Positions 7,858 through 14,160 are shown, counted from the first letter of the stretch. The stretch: DNA of 15,028 nucleotides from UBA2163 sp964575575 (GCA_964575575.1 CAZNQQ010000017.1:1-15028), one strand, 5' to 3'. Notes: generated by a model from the letters alone, not told the origin. Numbers and translations: made by a program.

Positions 7858-8403
7858 CTCCCCGACTTTTACCTTTGCAGGTCTTATAATCTTTCCACTT
7901 AATATATACCCTTTCTGCATAACCTCAACTACTTTATGATCATCTGCCTCGTTTTCTATAACTACTGTTTCTACCGAATCGTGACGCTCTGGCTCAAACT
8001 CCTCTCCTTGTGGGTCAAACTGCTCTAAACCGTGCTCTTCCAATGTCTTTAAAAGCTGTGAGTGTATATGTTCTATTCCTACTCGCCAATTCTTATCAAC
8101 AGCCTCCCATACATCCTTATTGGCAAATGCCATATCAAAATTATCAACAGAAGTAAGTAGGTCAAGTATCAGCCCTTCTTTTGCAAAGGCCACAAGCCCG
8201 CCTCGTAGTTCCTCTTCCTTTTTTCTTGCATTTACAAAGTCCGCTTTACTTCTTTGCCATCCGTCTAGATACTCCTGCTTTTCTTCTACACATTTCTTAA
8301 GCTTTTCTCTAAGCTTTTTTATAGTATCATCACCTGCTTCATCAAGAGCATCAAATACAACTTCATCTTCCGATTCTTTGTTTTTGTTAATCTTTTTCTT
8401 CAT
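7846..8403 (-). CDS. grpE: Nucleotide exchange factor GrpE
   Basis: 185 residues (E. coli 197). A charged, disordered N-terminus (about 1-30) leads into a long coiled coil (about 30-85, with the family segment YLDGWQRSKADFVNARK), then a four-helix and beta-wing region ending in GYILSGKIIRPAKVKVGE, the conserved GrpE C-terminus. It releases ADP from DnaK so that clients are freed. It lies 14 nt after rpsI and 37 nt before dnaK, so the cell appears to make it with ribosomal proteins rather than from a heat-shock promoter. No hrcA is seen in the window. No Shine-Dalgarno precedes the start. Confidence 0.96.
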   Translation of the reverse strand: MKKKINKNKESEDEVVFDALDEAGDDTIKKLREKLKKCVEEKQEYLDGWQRSKADFVNARKKEEELRGGLVAFAKEGLILDLLTSVDNFDMAFANKDVWEAVDKNWRVGIEHIHSQLLKTLEEHGLEQFDPQGEEFEPERHDSVETVVIENEADDHKVVEVMQKGYILSGKIIRPAKVKVGEFKN

Positions 8404-8417
8404 AAAGATTTAATAGA

Positions 8418-8843
8418 TTATCTCTTGCTCCACTGTGAAGCTTTTCTCGCCTTTTTGAGTCCTGGTTTCTTTCGCTCTTTTACTCTAGCGTCTCGTTTAA
8501 GCAGATCTTCTTTTTTAAGGTCCTTGCGGAGTTCTGGGTCAAACTTTTCAAGAGCTCTTGCAATACCGAGTGAGATCGCGTCTGACTGTGCAGATATACC
8601 GCCACCTTTTACATGTACTGATACTTTAAATTTACTTGGAATATCAACTACCTCAAACACACTTCTTATGTTTTTCTGGTCTTCATTAACTGGGAAATAG
8701 TCTTCAAACTTTCTGTCGTTTATTTCAAAAGAATACTTATCCGCAGAGAAAATACGTACGCGAGCGATAGCGTTCTTTCTTCTTCCAACTGCCTCTATAT
8801 AACGTGTAGCTGATATTTTTTCTTTTTCTTTATTAGTAACCAT
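8418..8843 (-). CDS. rpsI: Small-subunit ribosomal protein S9 (uS9)
   Basis: 141 residues. The core begins YIEAVGRRKNAIARVRI (about 16-32), contains the V.VKGGGISAQSDAI segment, and ends with the basic tail KKARKASQWSKR, whose final S-K-R reaches the P-site tRNA in known ribosomes. An N-terminal extension of about 14 residues accounts for the length over the E. coli protein (130). It starts 1 nt after the rplM stop (TAA-T-ATG), consistent with translational coupling; L13-S9 adjacency is conserved across bacteria. Confidence 0.98.
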   Translation of the reverse strand: MVTNKEKEKISATRYIEAVGRRKNAIARVRIFSADKYSFEINDRKFEDYFPVNEDQKNIRSVFEVVDIPSKFKVSVHVKGGGISAQSDAISLGIARALEKFDPELRKDLKKEDLLKRDARVKERKKPGLKKARKASQWSKR

Positions 8844-8844
8844 A

Positions 8845-9192
8845 TTATTCTTCTATTATTAACTTCTTCATTCTTATTGGTCTAAGCTTGTTGTTTGGAA
8901 GCATTCCGTATACTGCCTTTTTAAAAATCTCTTGATATCCCTTTTTATCAATAATCTTACCCATCTTCTCTTCTCGCAGCCCCCCTGGGTACCCAGTGTA
9001 ATGCTTGTATATCTTACTACCCTTTTTGGTGTCTGATATCTCCATCTTTGATGCATTTACAACCTTTACTTCTACGTCAGGTGCTACATTTTTAGCAAAC
9101 GAAGTGTCGTTCTTGCCCATTAGAAATGCCGCCGCTTTAGTTGCGATTCTTCCTAGTTTTTCTCCTTCTGCATTTATTTCTAATGTTTTCAT
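8845..9192 (-). CDS. rplM: Large-subunit ribosomal protein L13 (uL13), short form
   Basis: 115 residues against 142 in E. coli. It keeps the core (AEGEKLGRIATKAA, then YKHYTGYPGG, then KKAVYGMLPNNKL) but lacks about 12 residues at the N-terminus and about 20 at the C-terminus. Reduction of this kind fits a streamlined CPR-type ribosome. L13 binds 23S rRNA early in 50S assembly. The start follows the rplQ stop with a single base between (TAA-T-ATG), and rpsI follows in the same manner. No Shine-Dalgarno. Confidence 0.97.
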   Translation of the reverse strand: MKTLEINAEGEKLGRIATKAAAFLMGKNDTSFAKNVAPDVEVKVVNASKMEISDTKKGSKIYKHYTGYPGGLREEKMGKIIDKKGYQEIFKKAVYGMLPNNKLRPIRMKKLIIEE

Positions 9193-9193
9193 A

Positions 9194-9550
9194 TTATTTT
9201 ACAAACTCGATTATTGCCTCTTTTGCAGAGTCTCCTACTCGTGTACCTGCTTTGGTTATACGTGTATAACCACCCTTTCTTTCTTTATACTTTGGAGACA
9301 GTGTATCAAATAATTTGCTTGTTGCAACACCACTTCCTCCAAGTCTACTCAACACAATACGTCTTGCACTAAGCGTACCATCTTTACCTTTTGTTATAAG
9401 TTTTTCTATAAATGGTCGTAGAGCTTTTGCTTTTGCTTCAGTTGTTTTGATTCTGTCGTGCAATATCAAAGACCGTGCAAGAGAACGCATAAGTGCTGTT
9501 CTTTGTTTTCTTACCCTCCCAAACTTTTTGTTTTTATTGTGATGTCTCAT
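9194..9550 (-). CDS. rplQ: Large-subunit ribosomal protein L17 (bL17)
   Basis: 118 residues. It starts MRHHNKNKKFGRVRKQRTAL, the clear L17 N-terminus (usually RH...LGR...R.ALLR), continues through a TTEAKAKALRPFIEKLIT segment and ends with a short beta region. L17 lies near the exit tunnel of the 50S subunit. It follows rpoA by 19 nt, the standard alpha-operon order. The start context is AATATTATG without a Shine-Dalgarno. Confidence 0.98.
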   Translation of the reverse strand: MRHHNKNKKFGRVRKQRTALMRSLARSLILHDRIKTTEAKAKALRPFIEKLITKGKDGTLSARRIVLSRLGGSGVATSKLFDTLSPKYKERKGGYTRITKAGTRVGDSAKEAIIEFVK

Positions 9551-9569
9551 AATATTGCTAATTACTAAT

Positions 9570-10547
9570 TTATTTTAGTATGATGCCATAATTTCCAAGC
9601 ATTCGTTTTATTTCTTGTACACCTTTCTTTCCGAGTCCTTCGATCTCTAAGATGTCAGCTTCTTTCTTTCGTGCAAGACCTCCTACTGTTCGTATGTTTG
9701 CAGCTGTTAGTGCGTTTATGTTCCTTGCTGAAAGATTAAGTGTTTCTATTCTTGTCTTCAGTAGGTCTGTATCAACTTCTGCTTCTTTGGCTGGAGCTTC
9801 GTCCTCTTTAGCGTCTGCGTCAGCACTTTCTTTTATTTCTGGCTCTATCTCTTCTTCTTTAAATCCAACTATTGCTTTAAGTTGGTTTATCATTATTTCT
9901 ATTGATTTCTCAAGTGCACCATGAGCTGTGATAGTACCGTCTGTTTCTACAACGACTCTAAGTCGGTTGAAGTCTGTTCTGTCTCCGACACGCATGTTCT
10001 CTACTTCATAGTTAACTCTTCTTATGGGTGTAAATATAGCATCAAGAGCTATAATTCCAATATCAACTTTGTCTTTCTGGAGTATGTCTTTTGATACGTA
10101 TCCCATACCACGTTCTACTGTCATCTCTATTGAAAGAGCACCCTTCTTGTCTGTTATTTCTGCAATGCGCTGATCTGGGTTAAGTACTTCTACTTGAGAT
10201 GGTGTTTTTATGTCACCTGCTGTGACAACCTTTTCTCCTTTTACTTCTATTGAAACAGTCTGTGGTTCGTCAGTAAGCATCTGAAGTCTTACTTTCTTTA
10301 GGTTTAGTAATATGTTTACTACGTCTTCTTTTACTCCGTCAATAGTTGAGAATTCATGTGGTACTCCTTCTATCTTTACAGACGTGATAGCAGATCCAGG
10401 CAAAGACGACAAAATTATTCTTCGCAAAGAATTACCAAGTGTGTGTCCGTACCCTGGGTATAGACCGTCTATTTCATATGTTCCTTTAAACTCCTCTTCA
10501 GAAACGATGCGTGGTTTTGATGGGAGTGATACGTTGTATTCTGACAT
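9570..10547 (-). CDS. rpoA: RNA polymerase alpha subunit
   Basis: 325 residues (E. coli 329). The N-terminal assembly domain (about 1-230) contains GYGHTLGNSLRRILLSSLPG-like sequence at 32-51, the conserved dimer/beta-contact region. A charged linker (about 231-260, rich in Glu, Ala and Lys) joins the C-terminal domain (about 262-325), where LSARNINAL supplies Arg275 and Asn278 at the positions of E. coli R265 and N268, which read UP elements in DNA. The helix-hairpin-helix IEGLGKKGVQEI is intact. So upstream-element recognition is probably kept. It lies between rpsD and rplQ, the usual order. No Shine-Dalgarno. Confidence 0.99.
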   Translation of the reverse strand: MSEYNVSLPSKPRIVSEEEFKGTYEIDGLYPGYGHTLGNSLRRIILSSLPGSAITSVKIEGVPHEFSTIDGVKEDVVNILLNLKKVRLQMLTDEPQTVSIEVKGEKVVTAGDIKTPSQVEVLNPDQRIAEITDKKGALSIEMTVERGMGYVSKDILQKDKVDIGIIALDAIFTPIRRVNYEVENMRVGDRTDFNRLRVVVETDGTITAHGALEKSIEIMINQLKAIVGFKEEEIEPEIKESADADAKEDEAPAKEAEVDTDLLKTRIETLNLSARNINALTAANIRTVGGLARKKEADILEIEGLGKKGVQEIKRMLGNYGIILK

Positions 10548-10585
10548 AATATATAAAAGTATTAATTAATAATTGTTTATAAATA

Positions 10586-11203
10586 TTAACGACTATAAAA
10601 CTCAAGCACAGAACTTACATCAAACAGCAGATCTGTGGCGTCTGCTGTAGGCTTACTCTTTATTTCTCCTTCCAAACTCTTCTCGTTAAACGTTACCCAT
10701 GAAGGGTTCTTGTGGTCTCTCAGATCTTCTTTCGTATTTGAAAACAATCCGCTCTCACGACTACCTTCTCTTATGCCGACCTTCAAACCTTTTGACATTC
10801 TGTATGAAGGTATTGTTACCTTTCTTCCACCGACAGTAATGTGACCGTGCGACACCATCTGTCGTGCCATCTGTCTGCTTTTTGCAAGTCCGAGTCTGTA
10901 TACGACATTATCAAGTCGTGACTCAAGGTTCTCAACAAGCCCAGTAGCTGGCTTCACGTCTTTCTTTGCAAGTGCTTCTTTTACGTATCGTGTGAGTTGC
11001 TTTTCTGCAATACCGTATGTATATCGCATCTTTTGTTTTTCTATAAGTTGTTTACCGTATTCAGACATTTGTCTTGGGCGTTTTCTAGAACCGCCTTTCT
11101 TTTTTGCTTTTTCGTCAGCAAGCGCAAACTTCTGCGTCTGACATTTGTCAAACACACCACTTCCTAATCTTTTACATATTTTATATTTTGGACCTATTTT
11201 CAT
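10586..11203 (-). CDS. rpsD: Small-subunit ribosomal protein S4 (uS4)
   Basis: 205 residues, normal length. The N-terminal arm has only two cysteines (C10, C21), so the four-cysteine zinc knuckle of C+ forms is absent. The S4 RNA-binding domain runs at about 93-155 (ESRLDNVVYRLGLAKSRQMA through VSHGHITVGGRKV). It is a primary binder of 16S rRNA and, in some bacteria, an autoregulator of this operon. It is followed by rpoA after 38 AT-rich nt, in which I see no pseudoknot or promoter. The start context is ATATTATG. Confidence 0.98.
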   Translation of the reverse strand: MKIGPKYKICKRLGSGVFDKCQTQKFALADEKAKKKGGSRKRPRQMSEYGKQLIEKQKMRYTYGIAEKQLTRYVKEALAKKDVKPATGLVENLESRLDNVVYRLGLAKSRQMARQMVSHGHITVGGRKVTIPSYRMSKGLKVGIREGSRESGLFSNTKEDLRDHKNPSWVTFNEKSLEGEIKSKPTADATDLLFDVSSVLEFYSR

Positions 11204-11223
11204 AATATATAATTTATTAAAAT

Positions 11224-11658
11224 TTATACGCGACGCGCCTTCTTTGGGCGAGGGCCGTTATGTGGCACTGGCGTTGTGTCTTTTATAGAAGAAATCTGTA
11301 TACCCTTTGCAGTAAAACCACGAAGCGCTGACTCTCTTCCTCCTCCTACTCCCTTTATTACTACGTCAGCATTCTTAACTCCGATCATAGAAGCCTTTTC
11401 ACCTAGAAGTTCTCCAACCTTTGCTGCTGCAAACGGCGTACCCTTCTTTGCACCCTTGAACCCAAGTGCTCCGGAAGATGACCACATTACAGCTCCTCCC
11501 TTTTTGTCGGTAAAGATAAGCTTTGTGTTGTTGTATGTTGCTTGTACGTGAAGTATTCCGGAATCTAGTTTCTTTTTAGATAGTCGCGCAAGAGAGCGGG
11601 ATTGTAATCCCTTGTCTACTTCACCACCTGCTTTTTTTATAATTCTCTTTTTCCCCAT
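11224..11658 (-). CDS. rpsK: Small-subunit ribosomal protein S11 (uS11)
   Basis: 144 residues. After a basic N-terminus of about 30 residues come GILHVQATYNNTKLIFTDKKG (about 34-54) and the glycine-rich VIKGVGGGRESALRGF (about 101-116); the end, PVPHNGPRPKKARRV, is the near-universal S11 tail. It forms part of the 30S platform at the mRNA exit side. It lies between rpsM (12 nt upstream) and rpsD (20 nt downstream). Confidence 0.98.
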   Translation of the reverse strand: MGKKRIIKKAGGEVDKGLQSRSLARLSKKKLDSGILHVQATYNNTKLIFTDKKGGAVMWSSSGALGFKGAKKGTPFAAAKVGELLGEKASMIGVKNADVVIKGVGGGRESALRGFTAKGIQISSIKDTTPVPHNGPRPKKARRV

Positions 11659-11670
11659 GTTATTTAATTG

Positions 11671-12045
11671 CTATTTCTTATCTAGTTTCTTTTTACCAGA
11701 ACCCATAGTCTTCTTCGCACCCTTTAGAGTTCTAGAGTTTGTTTTTGTGCGTTGCCCTCTTGCTGGAAGCTTCTTTGAGTGTCGTGAACCTCTGTAAGAC
11801 TTGATGTCTTTGAGTCTTTTTATGTTTCCTGATACTTCTCGTCTAAGTTCACCTTCAATAGTATTTTCTTCAACAAGCTTTCGTATTGAGTTCTCCTGAT
11901 CAGCTGTTAGTTCTGCTGGTTTTACACCTCTTTCTATTTTTGCTTTGTCTAGTAGCTCTTGTGACTTAGAAAGACCAATACCATACACGGCTGTAAGTCC
12001 GTACTCTATTCTCTTCTCTGGTATTGTTATTCCTGAAATTCTCAT
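11671..12045 (-). CDS. rpsM: Small-subunit ribosomal protein S13 (uS13)
   Basis: 124 residues. It starts MRISGITIPEKRIEYGLTAVYGIG, the classic S13 N-terminus with the helix-turn-helix; the C-terminal SYRGSRHSKKLPARGQRTKTN is the conserved tail that contacts P-site tRNA and bridges to 23S rRNA. It begins 6 nt after rpmJ. An AAGGA overlapping the rpmJ stop, 9 nt before the ATG, is the only Shine-Dalgarno-like signal in the ribosomal run. Confidence 0.98.
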   Translation of the reverse strand: MRISGITIPEKRIEYGLTAVYGIGLSKSQELLDKAKIERGVKPAELTADQENSIRKLVEENTIEGELRREVSGNIKRLKDIKSYRGSRHSKKLPARGQRTKTNSRTLKGAKKTMGSGKKKLDKK

Positions 12046-12051
12046 ATATTT

Positions 12052-12165
12052 TTATCCTTGTCTTTGTTTATGGCGCGGATTAGTACAAATCACGCATACT
12101 CTTCGCTTTCTTCTTACAGTCTTACACTGTGCACATATTTTTTTGACTGATGCTTTTACTTTCAT
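12052..12165 (-). CDS. rpmJ: Large-subunit ribosomal protein L36 (bL36)
   Basis: A 37-residue gene. The product begins MKVKASVKKICAQC and ends NPRHKQRQG, the C+ form of L36 with a zinc ribbon from C11, C14, C27 and H32. An extra cysteine at 24 replaces the usual Met or Val just before VIC, giving a second CxxC-like pair. It lies between infA and rpsM in the standard order. The start context is ATATTATG, without a Shine-Dalgarno. Confidence 0.97.
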   Translation of the reverse strand: MKVKASVKKICAQCKTVRRKRRVCVICTNPRHKQRQG

Positions 12166-12193
12166 AATATTAAAATTTGAACAGCAAAATGTA

Positions 12194-12220
12194 AAATGAC
12201 AATATATTTAACTGTCATTT
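12194..12220 (-). promoter_or_regulatory. Inverted repeat between infA and rpmJ
   Basis: AAATGACA (12194-12201) and TGTCATTT (12213-12220) are perfect inverted 8-mers with an 11-nt AT-rich loop in the 75-nt infA-rpmJ spacer. There is no proper T run after it on the minus strand. It could be a weak attenuator, an RNA processing or stabilising hairpin, or an operator-like palindrome. Confidence 0.4.
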
Positions 12221-12240
12221 CAACTTTTGGTATTCAGACT

Positions 12241-12459
12241 TTATAGCCTCTTGATTATTCTACCTTTCCCACCGTATGGGTCAGTTAGAATATTTACTTT
12301 GTCTCCAACTAGAACCTTTATCCGGAATTTGCGCATCTTTCCTGAAAGATATGCGATTATAGGCTCTTCTTGACCCTCTAGGGTCACACGAAACAGTGCG
12401 TTTGGCAGAGCCTCGTCAACTACGCCGTTTATTTCTTGTGGTTCTTGTTGATTTCCCAT
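12241..12459 (-). CDS. infA: Translation initiation factor IF-1
   Basis: 72 residues from the ATG at 12459, exactly the length of E. coli IF-1. The S1/OB fold shows the family run VVDEALPNALFRV, then IIAYLSGKMRKFRIKVLVGD and DPYGGKGRIIKR. It binds the 30S A site and assists IF-2 and IF-3. In-frame ATGs upstream at 12477 and 12495 would lie on the -10 box and spacer of the promoter, so they are rejected. It heads the ribosomal-chaperone unit; the more usual secY-adk-map upstream neighbours are absent. Confidence 0.96.
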   Translation of the reverse strand: MGNQQEPQEINGVVDEALPNALFRVTLEGQEEPIIAYLSGKMRKFRIKVLVGDKVNILTDPYGGKGRIIKRL

Positions 12460-12475
12460 TTTTGACAATGAACAC

Positions 12476-12505
12476 ATAGTACCAAAATTGTGCATATAAA
12501 GTCAA
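12476..12505 (-). promoter_or_regulatory. Promoter of the infA-to-dnaK operon
   Basis: On the minus strand TTGACT (12505-12500), an 18-nt spacer and TACTAT (12481-12476), preceded by TG at the extended -10 position. The leader would be only about 10 nt, without a Shine-Dalgarno. Confidence 0.8.
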
Positions 12506-12563
12506 GCTTTTTGCGTAGAAAACCGCATAATAAGGTGTTTTCTCAAATATCCACATATCAGCA

Positions 12564-12591
12564 TTGACAAAGTCATATTCTTTGGTATACT
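12564..12591 (+). promoter_or_regulatory. Promoter of the divergent 129-residue gene
   Basis: TTGACA (12564-12569), a 16-nt spacer and TATACT (12586-12591), with a TG extended -10. It is 59 bp back to back with the infA -35 box. The leader of about 60 nt is AT-rich. Confidence 0.8.
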
Positions 12592-12647
12592 GTTGGTAGA
12601 TTTTTAAATAGATTTCAATTCATATATATCATAAATAACCTATAGAT

Positions 12648-12656
12648 AAGGAGGTG
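12648..12656 (+). promoter_or_regulatory. Strong Shine-Dalgarno deciding the start at 12661
   Basis: AAGGAGGTG lies 5 nt before the ATG at 12661. An in-frame TTG at 12658 is too close to be the start. Such a full Shine-Dalgarno is missing from the ribosomal genes next door. Confidence 0.85.
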
Positions 12657-12660
12657 CTTG

Positions 12661-13050
12661 ATGATAAGTATGCAGGAAAAGAAATTTAGTTTACATTTAG
12701 ATGATGCTGAGTTGCAAGATGCCCTTGATTCAGTTGACAAAGTTAAGTATAGCGCTCCTATGAACATTGATACCTTTAAAGAGTTGATGAGAAGGTATTA
12801 TGAAAGGAAGTCGGAGAAAACTGTTGGTTGTTTTGTAAGTGCGTTAGTAATGGCATGCTCAAGATCTTTTGATTTTGATCTGCATTATGGATATTGTGTT
12901 GCCGCCTTTTCGTTTATTGGTAAACACAAAACACAAACAGAGGTAATTCAAACTGTTGAAAAAGATAATAAATCTTCAGTAAAAAAGATTGAGCAGTCTG
13001 AATTACCTATTATTGATGTCAACGAGGGCATAAATGCATTACACTATTAA
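12661..13050 (+). CDS. Unknown 129-residue protein
   Basis: I do not recognise this protein. The N-terminus (about 5-50) is charged and probably helical (SLHLDDAELQDALDSV), followed by a Arg/Lys-rich stretch, FKELMRRYYERKSEK. A mildly hydrophobic middle (about 54-90, with three cysteines) is broken by charged and aromatic residues and is a poor membrane helix. The tail (about 92-129) is polar. No signal peptide or catalytic motif is visible. It has the best-formed promoter-plus-Shine-Dalgarno set of any protein gene here and is transcribed divergently from infA, with a hairpin terminator right after its stop. That points to a real, well-expressed gene, perhaps small and regulatory or structural, but no function can be assigned. 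Confidence 0.75.
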   Translation: MISMQEKKFSLHLDDAELQDALDSVDKVKYSAPMNIDTFKELMRRYYERKSEKTVGCFVSALVMACSRSFDFDLHYGYCVAAFSFIGKHKTQTEVIQTVEKDNKSSVKKIEQSELPIIDVNEGINALHY

Positions 13051-13058
13051 AGAAGCAA

Positions 13059-13089
13059 AGGCGAGAACTATTAAGTATAGTTCTCGCCT
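13059..13089. terminator. Terminator between convergent genes
   Basis: AGGCGAGAACTAT (13059-13071) pairs perfectly with 13077-13089 around a TAAGT loop: a 13-bp GC-containing stem 8 nt after the stop at 13050. The flanking T runs are interrupted on both strands (CTTCTGTTT on plus, CTTTGCTTCTTT on minus), so it probably serves both convergent genes with moderate strength. Confidence 0.75.
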
Positions 13090-13120
13090 CTTCTGTTTAA
13101 AATTTTAGAGAAAATAGATA

Positions 13121-13309
13121 TTATTGTACCCATTCGTATCTCTTTCTATCTTTCCGTCTTAATCTCACTTTTATACCACAGCTCAGTACAACACCTTTAT
13201 TCAGTAACTTATTCAACAACCTTCTTGATTTTTTACCTACCTTCGTCATTGTTTTTACACTAAACCTTGGATGTCCATTCTCTCTGCCTGGTTTATCCTC
13301 GCTTCTCAT
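13121..13309 (-). CDS. Small basic unknown protein (62 residues)
   Basis: Very basic, especially residues 20-60 (KVGKKSRRLLNKLLNKG, then KVRLRRKDRKRY), so nucleic-acid or ribosome binding is possible, but I see no known fold. A good Shine-Dalgarno, GAAGGAG, lies 8 nt before the ATG, which supports a real gene. It follows the membrane-anchored gene by 22 nt, so the two probably share a transcript that ends at the 13059-13089 hairpin. Confidence 0.6.
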   Translation of the reverse strand: MRSEDKPGRENGHPRFSVKTMTKVGKKSRRLLNKLLNKGVVLSCGIKVRLRRKDRKRYEWVQ

Positions 13310-13331
13310 TATTACTCTCCTTCAATAAAGG

Positions 13332-13658
13332 TTAGAACCAACGCGTATCTTTTGCATGCTCAACACCGGTCTTGATATCATCTAAAGGAATTAGAAAACC
13401 TTTTTCTGTAATCCGATTTTCAACACGAACAATTTTCCATTCTAATAAATTTGGATAATTATCTGACACAAAATATGCACCATATTTTCTAATATCAAAA
13501 CCGCTTACACTTAAGACACTTCTGTTAATACAATTCGTGGTTATACTCTTGTCTTTGCTGTAATCTATTACTGAATCTCTAATGCCAAATATTAACAAAA
13601 GTATAATAAATGAAACAAAGTATATTTTCACAACTAAAGCTATATCTGTTATTTCCAT
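13332..13658 (-). CDS. Small membrane-anchored unknown protein (108 residues)
   Basis: One strong membrane helix near the N-terminus (about 7-26, VVKIYFVSFIILLLIFG) is followed by about 80 polar residues (30-108). The helix would act as a signal anchor; charge placement (Arg27, Lys35 and Lys37 after it, few positives before it) does not settle the side. Two aromatic-rich segments (RKYGAYFVSDNYPNLLEW) suggest a compact beta domain. I recognise no family. A weak Shine-Dalgarno, GGGGG, lies 6 nt before the ATG. It is transcribed divergently from the first structured RNA and upstream of the small basic gene. Confidence 0.6.
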   Translation of the reverse strand: MEITDIALVVKIYFVSFIILLLIFGIRDSVIDYSKDKSITTNCINRSVLSVSGFDIRKYGAYFVSDNYPNLLEWKIVRVENRITEKGFLIPLDDIKTGVEHAKDTRWF

Positions 13659-13718
13659 ATCATACCCCCAATGATTTAAAAGATTTTATCTTTCAATACA
13701 CTACCATAATTATATAAT

Positions 13719-13747
13719 TTGACAAAATGTAAATTATGTAATATTAT
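13719..13747 (+). promoter_or_regulatory. Promoter of the first structured RNA
   Basis: TTGACA (13719-13724), a 17-nt spacer and TATTAT (13742-13747): near-consensus sigma-70. The start is expected near 13753. Confidence 0.82.
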
Positions 13748-13792
13748 ATAGGCTCTTGTTTGTTGTTCTTTTGTTAACTGTTTATTGTATAG

Positions 13793-13803
13793 AAAGGAGG
13801 TGA
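13793..13803 (+). promoter_or_regulatory. Perfect 11-nt Shine-Dalgarno
   Basis: AAAGGAGGTGA is complementary over its full length to the usual 3' end of 16S rRNA. It lies 11 nt (from the last G of GGAGG) before a TTG and 14 nt before the in-frame ATG at 13815, rather far for a normal start. CCTCC at 13853-13857 could mask its GGAGG. Confidence 0.75.
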
Positions 13804-13814
13804 GGACTATCTTG

Positions 13815-13862
13815 ATGACAAAAAAGAAAAGACTTTTTGAAAAGATTAGTTTCCTCCAGTAG
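13815..13862 (+). CDS. Possible 15-residue leader peptide
   Basis: An ATG-started frame of 15 codons (MTKKKRLFEKISFLQ) with a TAG stop. The peptide starts with a lysine/arginine run and has hydrophobic residues later. The strong Shine-Dalgarno upstream and the placing of the stop inside a hairpin loop are the reasons to list it; length alone would not support a gene. A TTG one codon upstream is a possible start. Confidence 0.35.
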   Translation: MTKKKRLFEKISFLQ

Positions 13863-13986
13863 CTAATCTCCTAAGGTGCGTAGTCGCCTTAGGCTGGGTA
13901 TGACCCCGACACTGGAGATTATGAGATCCTCGCAGGATTAATGTACAATACGACATTATCGTCAAAATTTACATACAAACTAAAAG

Positions 13987-14034
13987 GGGGCCACTTTCCG
14001 AGAGAAGTTTTCTTGGAAATGCCCCGATTTTTTT
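13987..14034 (+). terminator. Terminator of structured RNA 1
   Basis: GGGG (13987-13990) with CCCC (14022-14025) begins a long bulged stem that continues through TTTCC/GGAAA and a GAGAA/TTCTT tip, followed by seven T (14028-14034). Confidence 0.85.
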
Positions 14035-14046
14035 ATTTAAAAATAC

Positions 14047-14074
14047 TTGACAAAATATTTATATAGTATATAAT
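14047..14074 (+). promoter_or_regulatory. Promoter of the second structured RNA
   Basis: TTGACA (14047-14052), a 16-nt spacer and TATAAT (14069-14074): both boxes are exact consensus. It starts 13 nt after the previous terminator. The start is expected near 14081. Confidence 0.87.
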
Positions 14075-14147
14075 GGCAAATAGTAAAGTACTTATATAAA
14101 CGAACAAATAATCTTATTTCTTTTATTTTTCTAACCTGATTAGCGAC

Positions 14148-14154
14148 AAAGGAG
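14148..14154 (+). promoter_or_regulatory. Shine-Dalgarno inside structured RNA 2
   Basis: AAAGGAG lies 6 nt before a TTG at 14161 and 10 nt before an ATG at 14165 (which starts only a three-codon frame). The TTG frame fits the spacing best. Confidence 0.6.
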
Positions 14155-14160
14155 ATCATA

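Larger units (their letters stand above)
13753..14034 (+). ncRNA. Candidate structured RNA 1 with a 15-codon leader frame
   Basis: A roughly 280-nt unit bounded by a near-consensus promoter and an intrinsic terminator, with no normal protein gene inside. In order it holds a U-rich 5' part, a perfect anti-16S Shine-Dalgarno (13793-13803), a 15-codon frame (13815-13862), and a folded core. In the core, 13864-13871 pairs with 13914-13921 (8 bp) around two hairpins: 13872-13878 with 13885-13891, and 13896-13899 with 13903-13906. A further hairpin is 13926-13930 with 13934-13938. The 13863-13869 segment can instead pair with 13843-13849 (7 bp), which is exclusive with the 8-bp stem. The stop codon of the short frame is in the loop of that competing hairpin. 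It does not match tmRNA, SRP RNA, 6S or RNase P features that I know. Regulatory RNA or dual-function RNA is inferred. Confidence 0.6.

Noticed and set aside
12166..12200. Promoter-like TTTACA-17-TAATAT before rpmJ
   Set aside because: The -10 box would touch the rpmJ start codon, so transcription would begin inside the gene.
13940..14062. 40-codon plus-strand frame starting after the RNA 1 core
   Set aside because: It runs through the RNA 1 terminator and into the -35/-10 spacer of the next promoter, with no Shine-Dalgarno; chance frame in AT-rich DNA.
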